Notes: generated from the letters alone by a model not told the origin. DNA of 64,000 nucleotides from Vitellaria paradoxa (GCA_019916065.1 CM034241.1:23722340-23786339), one strand, 5' to 3'; positions 1-13,294 are shown, counted from the stretch's first letter. Numbers and translations are program-made.

Positions 1-569
1 CCTCTATAAAATATTTGTATAGTAATGTAAATATATTTATCAAAAACCATAAGTTTATTCCTACATAAATTAATAAACTACTAAATAGTTAATATTTTTA
101 TGAATTTAACAAGTCTTCTCCATATCTATCATGCATTAAAGTAGTCAAGAAATATATATGAGGTGGAAAGTTGATTATTAGGGAACCAACAAAAGAAAAT
201 TATATTTGGATCTTTACTTTTGTATAGGAGAAGCTCTCTTTTTTATTTTATTTTTTATTATTTTTTAATGCCAAAGTATGACAACTGTGCATTTGATTTG
301 TTGATTTAAAAACTGCGATGTCTTTCCTTTATATATTTATTTTTTAATGTGACACTATCTCTACTATTAAACCACTTTTAACTCCACCTATATATTGTTA
401 AGATAAAACTTTATTTCCAACACCTCTTGGCTTTCCACTGCACCCATTGATCAAAGAAAATTACACTAAATTAGGTATCTAAGTGGGAGAAGAAAAAGAA
501 AAAATAAAGCATGGCTACAATTGGTGGGTGAGTTTTTAATGTTCTCTTGAAATTAAATCTACCCTAAAC
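1..569. other. AT-rich intergenic DNA
   Basis: No coding potential, RNA gene or clear repeat boundary is visible. The sequence is AT-rich with short homopolymer runs. The last eight bases (562-569, CCCTAAAC) are the left target duplication of the hAT-like element that follows. Confidence 0.6.
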
Positions 570-2015
570 TAGGGATGGTAACGAGGTAGATCGGAGGTGA
601 ATATGGTATTATTCAAATCCAAACTCCAAATCCTCCGCCTACCTCCAAATTTGCTTGCAAACTCCAAACAAATATTTTTTTGAACCTCTATCCTTGCTCT
701 AAACGGAAAACGGATATATTAACGGATATCCAAAACTCCAAATCGTCCCTATCCCTGCTCCAAATAGAATAACTAATTTTTTTTCTCACTATTCACATAT
801 AGAAAAAAATAAAACTACCAAAAATTTTAAAATTTTTTTTTATAATAACAAATAATTTTTTAGAATAACATAGAACTATAAATTTTTATCATAATAAGAT
901 AACTCATCCGCATAAGTAAATTTTTTCAAAAATTTTAAAATGTAATTATCTGCACTTATCAAACTATCTAAGAAAAAAATTAATAAGTTACCTTCTCTAT
1001 ACGTTTTTAAAAAAATAATTTCTATTATAAAAAAAAATTGAGTATTTCATGAAACATTTTAGTTAAACTATTTGAAAAATCTATTTTCTAGAGAACACTT
1101 TTGAATATCAATATTGAAAAGTTTAAAAATATATTTTAGCTGAAAATGTTAAAAATACAGGGGAAACAACAAACTATTCAAACTTCAAGAAAAAAGTTAC
1201 TTAATGAAATAGTAATCTTTTGTACTAAAAATAGGAAATAAAATAAAATAGCAAATAAAATATTTTAATTATTTTTAAAAATTTGTATCTAGATTTTTTT
1301 CTGAAAATAATTGAGTTTACAAGTCATAATGGAGTTTGAAATTATATAAATTAATATAAATTTATAAAAATTATAGTTTCATAATTCATGCAGTGAGTAA
1401 AAAATTTAAATTTTATAGGAATTTATATAATTTTGTAAAGTCCCAAATGATATACCTTATAAAATTTTAAATTTACCTATTTAAGTTTTCTTGATTTTTG
1501 TGTATAAAAGAAATAAATTGAACTTTTAAACTTCAATTTGCACAAAAGTAAAAAAAAAAAAAAAATTAAATTTATAATTTTTTCTTTCCCAAACACACCC
1601 TAATTAATACAAAATGATAACAATTTATATTTTAAATTTGTTTATCAATATTCATTTTAATGATAATAATAGTGAAGTTCAATAAGTTTAGAATATTATG
1701 AATGTAAATATTGTTTGTCATGGTATGGTGACGATGTTGTTGTCATAGTTCCAAATGATTCAGGGTTATTCGAATATTTTTCGGGATAGATCGGGACAGA
1801 TCAAAGCAGATTGGGGGCAGATTCAGATTATATATCGAATTCGGGACAGATTGGGACAGAGGTAATTCCGTCCCCATATTTGATCTAATATCTAATTTTT
1901 TTTAAACCAAATCCAAATCCGATCCAATCTCCAAAAAAAAAAATTCAAATTTCACATCCATTTGGATCTGGTAACGGATCGGATTCGGATGGGTTGGCCA
2001 AAATGACCATCCCTA
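570..2015. mobile_element. Non-autonomous hAT-like DNA transposon, 1446 bp
   Basis: The left end reads TAGGGATGGTAAC and the right end is its inverse, GACCATCCCTA, giving a perfect 9-bp terminal inverted repeat (TAGGGATGG/CCATCCCTA). The flanks carry an 8-bp target duplication with one mismatch: CCCTAAAC at 562-569 and CCCTGAAC at 2016-2023. An 8-bp duplication is the hAT hallmark. The interior near both ends is rich in GGATCGG/CCAAATCC-type repeats, typical of hAT subterminal regions. No transposase reading frame is visible, so it would need enzyme from elsewhere. The strand cannot be assigned. Confidence 0.75.
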
Positions 2016-2023
2016 CCCTGAAC

Positions 2024-4720
2024 ATTAACATATTAAAGTCAAAATTCCTAAAACAATAGATAGTTTTCTTAAATCAAAACTCTCTACAGTGAATATAGAG
2101 AGATAAAGTTCAAAACATTCATCCCCAAAGTATACCCTTGCAGAGGGTGTGTCTGCACAATAATGACAGTGGATTTCTCTTTTCTACCCAGATCAATGCA
2201 GAGAAATCATCAACGCAAGAAAAAAAATCGAATTAGATCCAAAAATTGAAGAGAAGGATTGAAAACAAAAGAAAATAAAGTTGAAATCAAGCTTACTAGA
2301 TGACGGAACTTGCTTCGATGCCTTAAGGTTTGACACTGATGAAGGAGGTGTTTGAGAGAGGGAAAGAGAGTAGATGCAGACGAAGATGGAGGTACTTTAT
2401 CTCTCTCTGTCGCGCTCTCTCTCTCTATATCGATGCTTCGATCTAGAAACAAAGATTTTTTTCTGGAGCTTGAATAAAGGGAGTGAAACTGACGAGCGAA
2501 AGAAATTAAGTTTGAAATTTAGAATTGAGTTTGTCTGAATGAAATGAAAGTGGGGGTTTGGTTTTAACGCCTGAAGGAAAATGATGTAGCTTCATTGCTA
2601 TTCAAATAAGCTCACAAGCCTTAGAAGCTTAGCCATATTAGGCTCGGCCTCACTCGATTTGTTATCACGCCTTGAGCCAAGTTGAAATTTGGCTCGAATA
2701 TAAGACAAACCAAGCTTGAATAGCTTGATAAAAACTTGATTAGTTTCTACTCCTACCCTAAATCAAAATAAAGTGTGTAAACAGGGAAAAAAATAAAATA
2801 AAATATGTCGTTGCTCTCTTGGGCGAGCTAGCCAGCAAGTTGGGAAAATAAAATATGTCGTTACTCTCTTGGGCGAGCTAGCCAGCAAGCTCCCAACGAG
2901 TGCTAGCTAGTTGGAATCCCAAATTTGTTTTTCCCAACGAGAACTCCTGCGAACACCCTTTGAACTTTCTGGGGACGTGCTGCCTTTTAGTTCTATTTGG
3001 ACTTTCGATAGACTGTCTTCTTCATATCAGTCCGCTCTAAGTATTTTTCAGCTAGCCGATTCACGTTAATAAGGACGCCAAAAATTTGAATGACAGACAA
3101 ACAAATTAATTTTTCTTATTTTAATTTTGAATGAATTTCAAAGCGTGATCATTTTCAATATGTTAGATCAATTTTCATGTAAATTAAGAGATTAAATATG
3201 ATATTATCCATATGATTTGAGTTGATTGGTTAAATAGAGAAGCGTTTCTGTACTTTATGTGCCTGGAGAATACTCTATCAAATTTAAAGAAAAATTTTAT
3301 AGAACAGTTATAAAACCTACTATGCTTGATGGTAAATAGTGTTTGGTGATCAAGAAATACTATTATCATAAGATGAATGCAACAAAAATGAAAATGTTAT
3401 ATGAATGTGTGATAATATAACATGAGATATAATTAAAAATGAATTTATTTGAATGAAATTTGAGATGACACTGATAGAAAAAAAGTTGAAAAAATGTTGT
3501 TTAATATGGTTTGATAATATCTAAAGTAAAAATTGAAAATATGACAAAAGATAGAATTAATATTACAGGGGTTGAAGTCATAAAAGGAGACTTAATTTCT
3601 TATAATATTATAGAAAACATAATCTATAATAGAAATAGAAGAAGAGAATTCATGTAACTGACCCCATTCATTTGGGACTAAGACTTTGTTAAGTTATTAA
3701 TAATTTGTGAGGGGCACTTAATTCAGTTTTAATCGAAGAATCGAATATAGTTCAATTTTGGATAAAATGGCTCAATTTATTTGGTTTAATCAGTTAGTTT
3801 GTTTTTGAGATTAGTCATATTTTAATTTTCAATTTGGTTTTAATTTTTTTGAAATTGAAACCAAAATAATGGAATTATATAAATAATATATATTAATAAG
3901 AAACTACATATACATTAATGTATATATTTAATATAATATAAATATAATAAAAACAAAAAATTGAAACCAAAATAATCGAATTATATAAATAATATATAAT
4001 AATATAAAACAACATATATATTAACGTATATCTTTAATGTAATATAAATATATTAAAATACAATAAAACAAAAATAATCAAATTTCCAACCAATTTTATT
4101 CGAAAATGGAACTGAGGTAACCAAACTCTTCATTCCGTGGATTCGGTTTTACTTTTTCTAAGGTAGTATTTGAAGATTCAAAAATCTCCAACAAACTTTA
4201 ACTTTCTCCATAACAAAAATTTTTTAATTTCTTTAATTTTTTTTTCAATTATCTTCAATTTTTTTAAGAAACACATCAATCGCTTAATAATAAAAAAAGA
4301 TACAAATTTATTTATTTATTTGTGCTCCATATAGTCCCTAAATTGAAAATTTTATTAATGGAACCAATTAATAGAATTAATAAAAATTTAAAATTTTCTA
4401 TCATAAACAACTATTTATCTCTTATACGGGTAAACTTCAAGAGGATGGGGGAGTGCTAACTACAAATCATCACACACGAAAAAAAAAAAAAGACAGTGTT
4501 GGAGTAAAAAATTATGGACAAGCTTTTTTTTTTTTTTTTGGTTGAAAAATTTCCTTGAATTTCAGCAATGTTAAAAAAAAAAAAAATTAATTGTAAGGTC
4601 ATCAAACACAATCCAGAAATAAACATGTATAGGGAAGAGTCTATACTGGTCATTGTTATCTATCTCATCATGTGAAAAAATGAAGTCTACTCACTCACCC
4701 CTCCATGCACCATCTCCTTG
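2024..4720. other. AT-rich intergenic DNA with a 50-bp tandem duplication
   Basis: No gene is supported. Two adjacent copies of a 50-bp unit (about 2796-2845 and 2846-2895, containing TATGTCGTT and GGGCGAGCTAGCCAGCAAG) differ at very few positions. Shorter GCTAGC-containing echoes follow to about 2915. A CT/GA-rich tract at 2345-2440 gives spurious reading frames. Two similar AT-rich blocks at 3870-3960 and 3965-4060 look like another degenerate local duplication. Confidence 0.6.
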
Positions 4721-4781
4721 CTATTTATTATTCTGATGACGGGTGATGGTGAGGCTCTTCCCACGCCCATATGAAAAAAAG

Positions 4782-4813
<32 letters not shown>

Positions 4814-5220
4814 CTTCAGGCAAAATCCCAACAGCAGCATTATCAATCTATATAGATATAGATTCCGGATTGCATGGCCCATATTCCTCCACTTGGGCCT
4901 GAATGACGTCAGTCCTATACTTTGTGGGCTCCTTCCCCTCCCCTCTACCCTACCCAACCCAGCCCATCCCATCCCATCCCTTCCCCCCCGTCCCTTTCTC
5001 TCTCTACTTTGCGGGCTCCCTCTCCTCTGCCATACCCATCCCTTCACCCCCCCTCTCTCTCTCTCTCTCTCAAAAGCCACTTTCACCTCCATTTCATTTG
5101 TACCGTATTTTCTAGTGAGAAAATTTCCCGAAAATCTGGGATTTTCCACTTCTTTTTTTTTTTTAAATTTCCTTTTTCTTTTTTTAGGGAGGGGGGATGC
5201 TAAGTGATTCAAACTAGTCA
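4721..5220. repeat. Low-complexity block: (AT)n, CCCAT-rich and CT-rich tracts
   Basis: An (AT)n microsatellite at about 4785-4813 is followed by CCCATCC repeats near 4960-4990 and CT-rich tracts up to 5075. Long reading frames exist on both strands here but encode serine/proline- or arginine-rich low-complexity peptides produced by the repeats. They match no family I know and are not called as genes. Confidence 0.7.
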
Positions 5221-7690
5221 ATCTTGGGTGTCACATCCACAGATTTCTATCTTTAGGTATATCTGGTCCGGTTGACATCTCTTGAGAAATTGGTATCCTG
5301 TGAGAAACAACACAGTTGCATTATTAGTATACATCCTGGAAGCTTATGAAAGGTACTAATTAACTAGCACATGCTCAAGTCAAAGCTTGGGTTGGTCCGG
5401 GAAGAATTAGTTTCGTTTTTATTTATTTATTTATTTTTATCTTCTGTGAGTTTTTATTTTATTAAAATTATTTTTTAAATAACTTTTAGGCATACTATTC
5501 ATATCCCTTAAAACAAAGTTTACATAAGAATAATTAAAAAATAAAAGAATTCAAGCACTCAAAAATCAAATTTTCACCCATATGTTATTATTTTTTAATT
5601 ATTTTTTTGCGAAAATTTTTTATGAAGGTAAATAATATATTCAAATGTTATAAAACAGATAAAGAAAATCAAATTTTATTTTAAAAAAATCACATAAAAT
5701 AGAATAAAGCGAAACCAAAAAAAAAAAAAGAAACTAATTCTTCCCAAACCATCCCCTCGCCCTTATATATATAATATAGTTTAGTTGGTGATGGTGACAG
5801 GTGCGGGTCTACCAAATAAAGCCATTAAGAGGACTCTAATTGATTCCACAAAGGTTAGGTTGCAGTTTAAAATTGTCCTTGTAATTTGATCATATGAAAG
5901 GTACGTTTAAAATGATAAAAAATGAGATAGAATGAAATAAAGTAAGATAAGTTGTGAGTTTAAAATGATAAAAAATGAGATAGAATGAAATAAAGTAAGA
6001 TAAGTTGTGAGTTCGTAATTCGTACAATGAGATAAAAAATAAATAACTTTTAAAATTTTTGATCAGTTTTTTTCAGAATTTTTTGTCATTCCAAACGAAC
6101 GGTAAAATAGTTCAATTCCAACCTAATAAAATAGGATTAGTTCCAGGTTGAGTCACTTTCTACCCAGACCTAACCTGAAAATCAACCCTTTTCACCTGTA
6201 AATTTATGGTTCAAAAAGCAAAAAGTTATCCCATTTTAGTCTTCATTACAAATCAAAGAGGATAGTTGAAATTTACACCCTGTAACGAAGGAATCAATAT
6301 GTTAACGTTACGCACAAGTTTAATGGTATCATACTCAAATAAATCTAGATATGATCGTTACATTTATATACATACACATATATATTTTCTTCTTAGTGAA
6401 TGAGACTTACTAACAAAGACGGCAATTATTTTTAAACATATATTAATATAATAGCAATTAGTGTTAATATCAAAGTATACTAACATTAATTGTTCTGACA
6501 TTATCATTTTTTTTATTTATATTAAAGTAACGTTATAATTAAAGCAATTGAAAAGAATAACTTAATGTGAGTGTAGAGTTACCACTTCAAAATACAAAAT
6601 CTATTAATTTACTCTATCTTTTAGCATCACCATATTAATTATTCTTACTGTATTTTGTGGTAATTCAATCTATTAATTGACACTGTGTTTAAATAACCAC
6701 ATTCTGTGTCCCAGAAGCTCAACCAATCCCTAGAATTGAAGACGGGGGAAGAGTTGAGATAGAGAAATTGGTTCTTTCCCATTGAACCAAACCTGCAGGA
6801 GTTCAGATGGTTTTGTTCCAACCCTACTTGGGGTAAAAGCAGCGAAGCAAAGGTCTCTCTAGCGAAGGTGTTTTCATTGGATTTGACAAATCACCTCGGT
6901 GACTCGTGATTGAGAATTGTTGAATTAAAATTTAATAGTGCAGATGTATTTACATTTTTAAAAATTAAAAGTGTGAATACTGAATCATTCGATTGTAATT
7001 TAACAACTCCCAACTTCAATATCATTCAGCTGAGATAAGCCTCCACTTTCTGACTTCATTTACTCATCCCATTGTTTCAATAAATCTCAGTCTGGGCCAC
7101 TAAACAACGTCTAGTAAAAGTCATCTCATCAACACAATGAAGATATATACATTAATGCAGGGGTTGGACTTATGATTTTTGGTCAGTGGAAACAGAAATT
7201 ATCAACAATTAATTGATTGGTAGAAAGAGAAAATATTTTTATAATGATTATAAAATAAAATTTATGATAATAATTATGAAAATATTTTTAAACTATCTTA
7301 AAATTTAAAAAGTGCACTGTCTTTGTATATGTGCAATACCCTATGCAATCCAATACTTTCCTGGCAAAAGGTCCGTGCCCTTCACTCAACATTGTTTTGA
7401 AATGTTTTCATGCATCTAGGTGAACTTATATTTTATAAAACTTTCCAGGTGTTTTTTTTTTTTTTTTTTCGCTTCTATTGATATCCTTCCTATAATTATA
7501 GCCACAATTTGAAGAAATATGTGTAATATTTTCAAAAATTATTATTATTTAAACCTTCTTCCAATATTCCTGTATATAATAACATTACGAAAATTAGAAG
7601 ACATTTATAATTATAAAAGTGTAATAGTTGTTCTGATAGCACATGCACCAACATCTGGTTTATATATGAAATTACGGATATCTATAAATT
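5221..7690. other. AT-rich intergenic DNA with a 53-bp tandem duplication
   Basis: A 53-bp unit is repeated in tandem almost without change at about 5906-5958 and 5959-6011 (unit starts TTTAAAATGATAAAAAATG). Nothing else in this stretch is supportable as a gene or RNA. Confidence 0.6.
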
Positions 7691-8020
7691 TATAACCATA
7701 TTTGATGGTGGGTATAAGAAATATTATGAAATAATATATGTGATTGAATACAGAATTGAATTAATTTTTTATGTGAAATTATTTTTTTGATATTTGGTTA
7801 GTGAAATATAAAGTGAGATAGAAGATGTGATTTAACATGAGAGGATGTGGTATAAATAATACCACATCTCCTATAATATTACTTATCCCCCATTGTAGGA
7901 GATATGCAGTTCAGTCCAGAGTTCTAATATTGTAAATCAAATATATGATTAAAATCACTTCAATAAAAAAATAGTAAATTGCTTATTCAATTCTTAAATT
8001 TTATCTCTCAAACAAACATT
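7691..8020. mobile_element. MITE, copy 1 (inverted relative to the copy at 12.8-13.15 kb)
   Basis: The right end (CTCTCAAACAAACATT, about 8003-8018) and an interior block (ATACCACATCTCC...ATTACTTATCCCCCAT) match in inverted orientation a second element at 12768-13155. There the block appears as GGGAGATAAGTAATATCAGGGGGACATGG and the end as ATTGTTTGGGAGAT. There is no coding capacity. The small size, paired copies and matching ends indicate a MITE. The left boundary is poorly defined. Confidence 0.5.
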
Positions 8021-8711
8021 GGTTATATGTATTATTATGAGTGGAAAGTAATTTCGTAGGGCTCATGAGATAATCCCAAAAATTTCTATATTTTAATTTC
8101 GTTATGCATATGTTCAGTTGCTTCCATGGTATTTAATTCTATTTCTATGAAAAGTTGTTGGGGCTCCCATAAAGGAGTTGGGTTAAGTAATTGGGTTTGG
8201 GTTAAGCAAAAGTTGATAGAAGTTTGGACAACATAAAATAATCTTATTTATAAATAGGAAATAAAAATTAGACAAAAACAAAAGATATATTATAAAATTA
8301 AGAAAATAACAAGATATTATTTAAAATGCTGGTTGCCTAAGTTGGACAGGTAATTACACCTAAACTCTGCAATGTATCAACTCAAATTACATGTCATCTT
8401 TAACTCTCCTCTCAATTGTCTCTATTATATATTTATTTAAATCCGAAATCTAGTACTTAGATGATGTATCCACCCCTAGTCCAAATAGGCTCGGTAACAC
8501 CAACATGTGTTCTCTACAATTTTAATTCGATCTCTCACTTGTGATTTAAGTTACTATCACTTGTTAGGCAAATGGGACCTCAAGATGTCTAACAATCCCC
8601 TAATATAATATGTGTGTGTGTGTGATTGCGTATATGTAAGCAAACATATATACTATTACATGTAAGTTCGTCTTACTAGAGGTTGCGACAAAATCATCGT
8701 GGAAAATTGGA
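8021..8711. other. Region downstream of the B3 gene
   Basis: This probably contains the 3' untranslated region and downstream flank of the minus-strand B3 gene. A (TG)n run lies at about 8610-8624. No further coding exon of that gene is convincing here on the minus strand. Confidence 0.4.
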
Positions 8712-10441
8712 CTACTGGTACGTTTCTTACCATTTTATTATAGTATAATAATAATAATGGTAATAATAATAGTAAAAAGGAGTAAAAACTCACCATGTGA
8801 CTTTGAGGGTTTGGAGGTTGAGCATTGGTGCAATAATACTGGTAGTGATGGGCTTGACCCTGGCTCGACATAGGTGAACCATCTGGGTTGCATGGCTCGG
8901 ACCCCAGCTGGCACTCCAGGTTCACCCCAAACAGCCTCAGCCTCTTGGAGTTCCCACTGGGTGTTGTTTGGCTCTGCACAATTCCTCCTGCAATCTCACA
9001 CCAACACATGCATGCAATTCCCTGATCAAATTTCTCCCCGAACAAATTTGTCATGCATTCCCAAACACATTACATACCTATATAAACTCATACATATATT
9101 TAATTGTATGAATATATCTAGAATTATAGAACAATGCTATTTCCAGCTGCCATTTAACTAGAAAACTCCGAAAACATGCTATTATAGAAGGTGACAAATG
9201 CTGGGCAAAACTTATCCCATCAGACAAACTGGGTTTTAGCAAAAATCTATATGGAAATGGCAGCTTCTTTTTTCCTCTTCTTCTTCGAAGTCATTCCAGT
9301 TTCCACTGTTCTACAGCGCGTGTAGCTCACGTTCCAAACCAGGCAGATGAAATGGTTCTGCTGCCTCTTACAATAAAGATAGTTATATATTTATATATGT
9401 ATATGCATATAATTAATGTCATGTATGAACTTAGCTCCCAAGTAATTGGAATGTGTTTCTCACGCTCCTTGATGTGCGGTCCGTATGATTATATACGTGG
9501 GTATGTATACATATATAGATATGTATGTATGTATATGTATATGTATATGTAACGTATTGAATTGGAAGAAAGTAGAAAGAAGACAGGGTTGGTTTCTCTA
9601 TAATGTAATGTAGTGCAGTAATAGAGAGAATATGATACCTGCATGAAGACATTCAGGCTGGTATGGTGGAAGCGGCGCATCACCATGAGGGTGCGCAGAG
9701 TAGAACAATCGGTTCCATCCCCCACCACCAGCAGCAGCTGCTGGCTGAGCCACCCCAGTCTCATACTCCCGCCGCCTCCACCCGATGAAGAGACGGCCAC
9801 AGTCGAGACGGTGGCGCTCGAACAAGACGACGTCGCCAGCGTCGAGCTGCTTCTCTTTCACAAATCGGCTCCACCCTTTTGTCAAGACATAGCTTTGGCT
9901 ACTGTTCCAGTAGGAATATCGGAACCTCCACCACTTGCCTGTCTCGTCCTCGAAATTCAGTAGCAAGCCCTCGTCGGCGGCTGAGTCGCTGCCACCGCAG
10001 TGGGGGAAGTACTTCTCGGCGTGTTGTTTGGGTATGACGAGGCGGTTGAGCTTCCCGACATCGCTAGGCGTCAGCGGCTTCTCGAACATGGGTTCTTTGT
10101 CTTTATTATTATTGTGTAATTGCTGCTGGTGGTGGTGCTGGATCGTCATCGATTCAACTTTTTCTCTCTCATCCGCAACTGGTGGTTCCTCGACTACTAA
10201 TTTGTCCTCTTCCTGGTTTAGCTTCAAACTGAAAGCCGAGTTTTGGCCGCAAAACATGGATACTAGCGCGGCTTCTCGGTGGTGGTGGTCGGTCGTCGTC
10301 GTAGAACTGAAGGTTGGCCCAAGGGTGTTGGGTTTGGAGACAGTACCTGAAGAAGGGGTGTGCTGAGCTGGTTCAATCAAGGGTTGTTGCTGTTTCCACC
10401 ACAATGCTTCTGTAATGTCTGAGGAGCAGTTATCCATTGGC

Positions 10442-10443
<2 letters not shown>
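8712..10443 (-). CDS. B3-domain transcription repressor, NGATHA-like (NGAL) group
   Basis: This is a nuclear DNA-binding factor. Exon 1 is 10443-9639 (starts MPMDNCSSD; donor CAG/GTATCA) and exon 2 is 8987-8794 (acceptor ATTGCAG; donor ATG/GTGAGT). The frame is kept: 268 codons plus one base, then two bases plus 64 codons. The B3 domain spans residues ~119-226 and shows [40 protein letters not shown] and DAGDVVLF. Residues 286-290 are RLFGV, the B3-type repression motif, placing it with Arabidopsis NGAL1-3 (ABS2, SOD7, DPA4) rather than RAV proteins; no AP2 domain is present. By family knowledge these repress growth genes such as the KLU or CUC genes. A histidine/glutamine-rich stretch (103-110) precedes B3. 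The C-terminus is uncertain: a 79-base intron would make exon 3 (from 8714) open directly with TAG, giving 333 residues. Reading through instead runs to a stop at 8656. Confidence 0.88.

Positions 10444-10445
<2 letters not shown>

Positions 10446-10475
<30 letters not shown>
10446..10475. repeat. (GA)n microsatellite in the B3 gene 5' leader
   Basis: An uninterrupted AG-dinucleotide run lies immediately upstream of the B3 gene start codon (CT repeats in the transcript sense). CT-rich leaders of this type are common in plant 5' UTRs. Any regulatory role is inference. Confidence 0.8.
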
Positions 10476-10477
<2 letters not shown>

Positions 10478-12767
10478 GTGACGGGGTTGGTGTTTTGATG
10501 TAGAAACTGTGGGACATTGAAGGGTGTGGGGTCAGAGAGACAGAGGGGGAGGCGTGATTATTGTGATTTTTTTTTTTTTTTTTTGAAACTGTGGGAGCTA
10601 TTTGATGTATCGATCAACAAGTGACAACAATATGACTGAGAGAGACCGCTCGACTATTTCACCACATAGTCACGCAATTTACCTGCACTTTTTATTATTT
10701 TTATTTTCATCATTAATTTTAAATGTAAAATAATAATAATTTTAAACGAAATATATTAATTATTGTAGATAATTACCTGTGTAAATTAATTACATGATGC
10801 CATAATTTATGAAAAAAAAGGAAAGATAAAAATAAATTAAAACACTTAATAATGTAAGTACAAGAGTCGTACTTTAAATTTTGGCACCCTGAAAATTTTC
10901 AATCATTGTATTTGTGTAATTTTGCCGTGTCTGCTTTTTATTTTATTTGTTGTCAAAATTAGGTTAAAGATAGTGATTATATTAATTATATAAGGTAATA
11001 TTTGGTTTGTAACAAACGGTGAAAAAAAAATTAAAAATAAATATAAAAGTGATTTATAATAAAATTTAATAAAAAAATTAAAAAATCTAATAAAAATTAG
11101 AATAATTGTGTTAGAACAATAACTCGTTTTACTATATTTTTGGGTTTACTTTTGTTTAAAAAAAAATTCAAAGGTGGGCCTACCTTCATGTTTTGACCAT
11201 CCAACGGCTGTCCTTGCGTTTGCTTTCATGCAAGTCCACTGATGTTGCACTTGCACATAGGATTACAACTCCTGAGCGCTCTCCAATTCACCCCCAATGA
11301 ATAATGAATAATAATATTTTTATTTGAACAAAATCTGATGTATCCCATAATGATTATATATAAATTAATGATATTGAATACAATTTTGTTGAGTTAATTT
11401 TTCTTTTTCTATCGTATGAGACTTTTTTTTTTCATTTTTACCAAAATTCAATTTCTTTTTCGTACCGTTATTTTAAGCATGTTATTATAGTTAAAAAAAA
11501 TTTAAAATTACTTAAAAATATATAAATTCTCCTACAAATGAAAAAAATTGACTTACATATTTGCGGATTTTAAAAACTTAAATAAGGCTTCATTTGGAGT
11601 CCAAAAAGTTATTATAAAAAATCACAAACTGTAACTTTATCAACTTTTTGACGTTTGGAGTATGCAGTTAATTATGATATTTTTATGATTTGAAACAGTG
11701 ACCAATTTTGTGGGATTTTCAACAATTTAATTTTCAATCCGTTCGAACGTGTGCTAAGCGTACCGTTTGAACAAATTTTGATAAATGCTCGTGGATATTG
11801 TTTTAAACAGTGAGAGAAGTGTATTATTAATTTTTTTTTCGCATCAATCAGGTTGGTTGTTGGTTCTATTATATTTTTTAATGATAAATATATTTTTTTG
11901 AAATTGATGAAAGTTGTAAAAAATTTAAAATTTTATAGAGTTGTTTGAAATTTTACGGAGAATTATGGAGATTTGAATAACCCTTAAATTGTGATTTTTT
12001 TAAAATAATAAAAAATAATAGTAATGTATAAAAGAAAAAGTCTAGTCCGATGCTAATTTATATTGAATTGTTAGACAAAGTATAAGCTTTGAATGGTTGT
12101 GGATGGGGATTTATTGATTTATCTCCTTAAAAATTATACTGAAAAATAAGTGAAAAAAAGGATAAATTTCAATTGCATTATTTCTTTTTAGAAAACCAAG
12201 TTTGGCATTAATTAACTACCAAAAAAAAGTTTGGCATTAATTGGGGGAAGAGAGAGAGAGAGAGAGAGTAAAACAAAGTGTTTGATTTTAGGGAGGGTTT
12301 TCGTCTAACTCTGTGAGGTAGTTAAAAAAATTTGTGTCACATGCATGACAGCATTATTGGTGTTTGGCCACTCTCTTAGTTCATAATAGGAGCTAAGAAA
12401 CCCATTGGTTTTGGAGAAAAAAAAAATAAAAATAAAAATGAAAACAAAAATAAATAAATAAAAAATTCAGAGATTTCTGCAGTTTCCAATGAGTAGAGAG
12501 GGCTGGATGATGAGACACGATTTGTCCAGCCAATATAATTCCGTTTGGTTTGTAAATAAATTCTAAAAAATTTTATAAATCTATATTAATTTTATATCAC
12601 ATTAAATTTTTTTCTTTCACTGCACGTATTACGAATTCTCAATTTATCTCACTCTAAACTCACTAATATAGAAGACCCTCCATAGCTTTCGTATTTGGAT
12701 CCTCCCCTCACACTCCTTCCTTCTTTCCTCTTCCTATTTATATCAGGCATAAATCTCTCTCTCTCTC
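10476..12767. other. Promoter side of the B3 gene and AT-rich intergenic DNA
   Basis: About 2.3 kb upstream of the minus-strand B3 gene. It holds homopolymer runs (T-tract near 10565), a GA run at about 12250-12270 and degenerate AT-rich repeats. I see no reading frame or RNA gene that can be supported. Core promoter elements cannot be placed with confidence. Confidence 0.5.
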
Positions 12768-13155
12768 TATGATTGTTTGGGAGATAAAAAAGGAGGGATT
12801 GTATAAGTAGTCATTATTTTTTATTAAGTTGACTTTAATTCTATGTTTAATTTGTAATATTAAAATCCCAGATTAGATTTCATATCCCTCAAAATGGGAG
12901 ATAAGTAATATCAGGGGGACATGGTATTATTTATCCCCTATTTTTAGATTTGTTTTTCACCAAAATTTAAAGATTTAAAATTATTTATTCACATTTTATA
13001 TTAAATCACATTATTTATCCTACTTTATATCCCATCAACCAAACACTAAAAAAATAATCTCACTTAAAATATTAATCTCATGTTATATCTAATTTTATAT
13101 ATTATCTCATATTATTACTTATACTTCATTATTTAATCCCTCGAAACAATCATTG
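12768..13155. mobile_element. MITE, copy 2, with ~16-bp terminal inverted repeats
   Basis: The left end ATGATTGTTTGGGAGAT and the right end CCCTCGAAACAATCATT are inverted matches with few mismatches. The element is under 400 bp, AT-rich and non-coding. It shares its end and an interior block with the inverted copy near 7.7-8.0 kb, so two members of one family flank the B3 gene. The superfamily is not determined because the target duplication is unclear. Confidence 0.6.
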
Positions 13156-13294
13156 CCACTATCTTTGGGTCTCTATCTGCTCGTATGTCATATTAATATT
13201 GTCTGTGCAGTTGTGTCTCTGTGTTATAGGTTTTAGACAAAATCCACCTTAATTTCCAGGTGGATTCGGACAGCCCTCCCCCTTTTCCTGCAAA

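Noticed and set aside
4721..5221. Long overlapping reading frames on both strands (up to 166 codons)
   Set aside because: They come from CT-, CCCAT- and AT-repeat tracts and encode low-complexity peptides. There is no family match and no splice structure.
9352..10366. Plus-strand frames opposite the B3 gene
   Set aside because: They are antisense shadows of the B3 coding exon and its intron, with no independent support.
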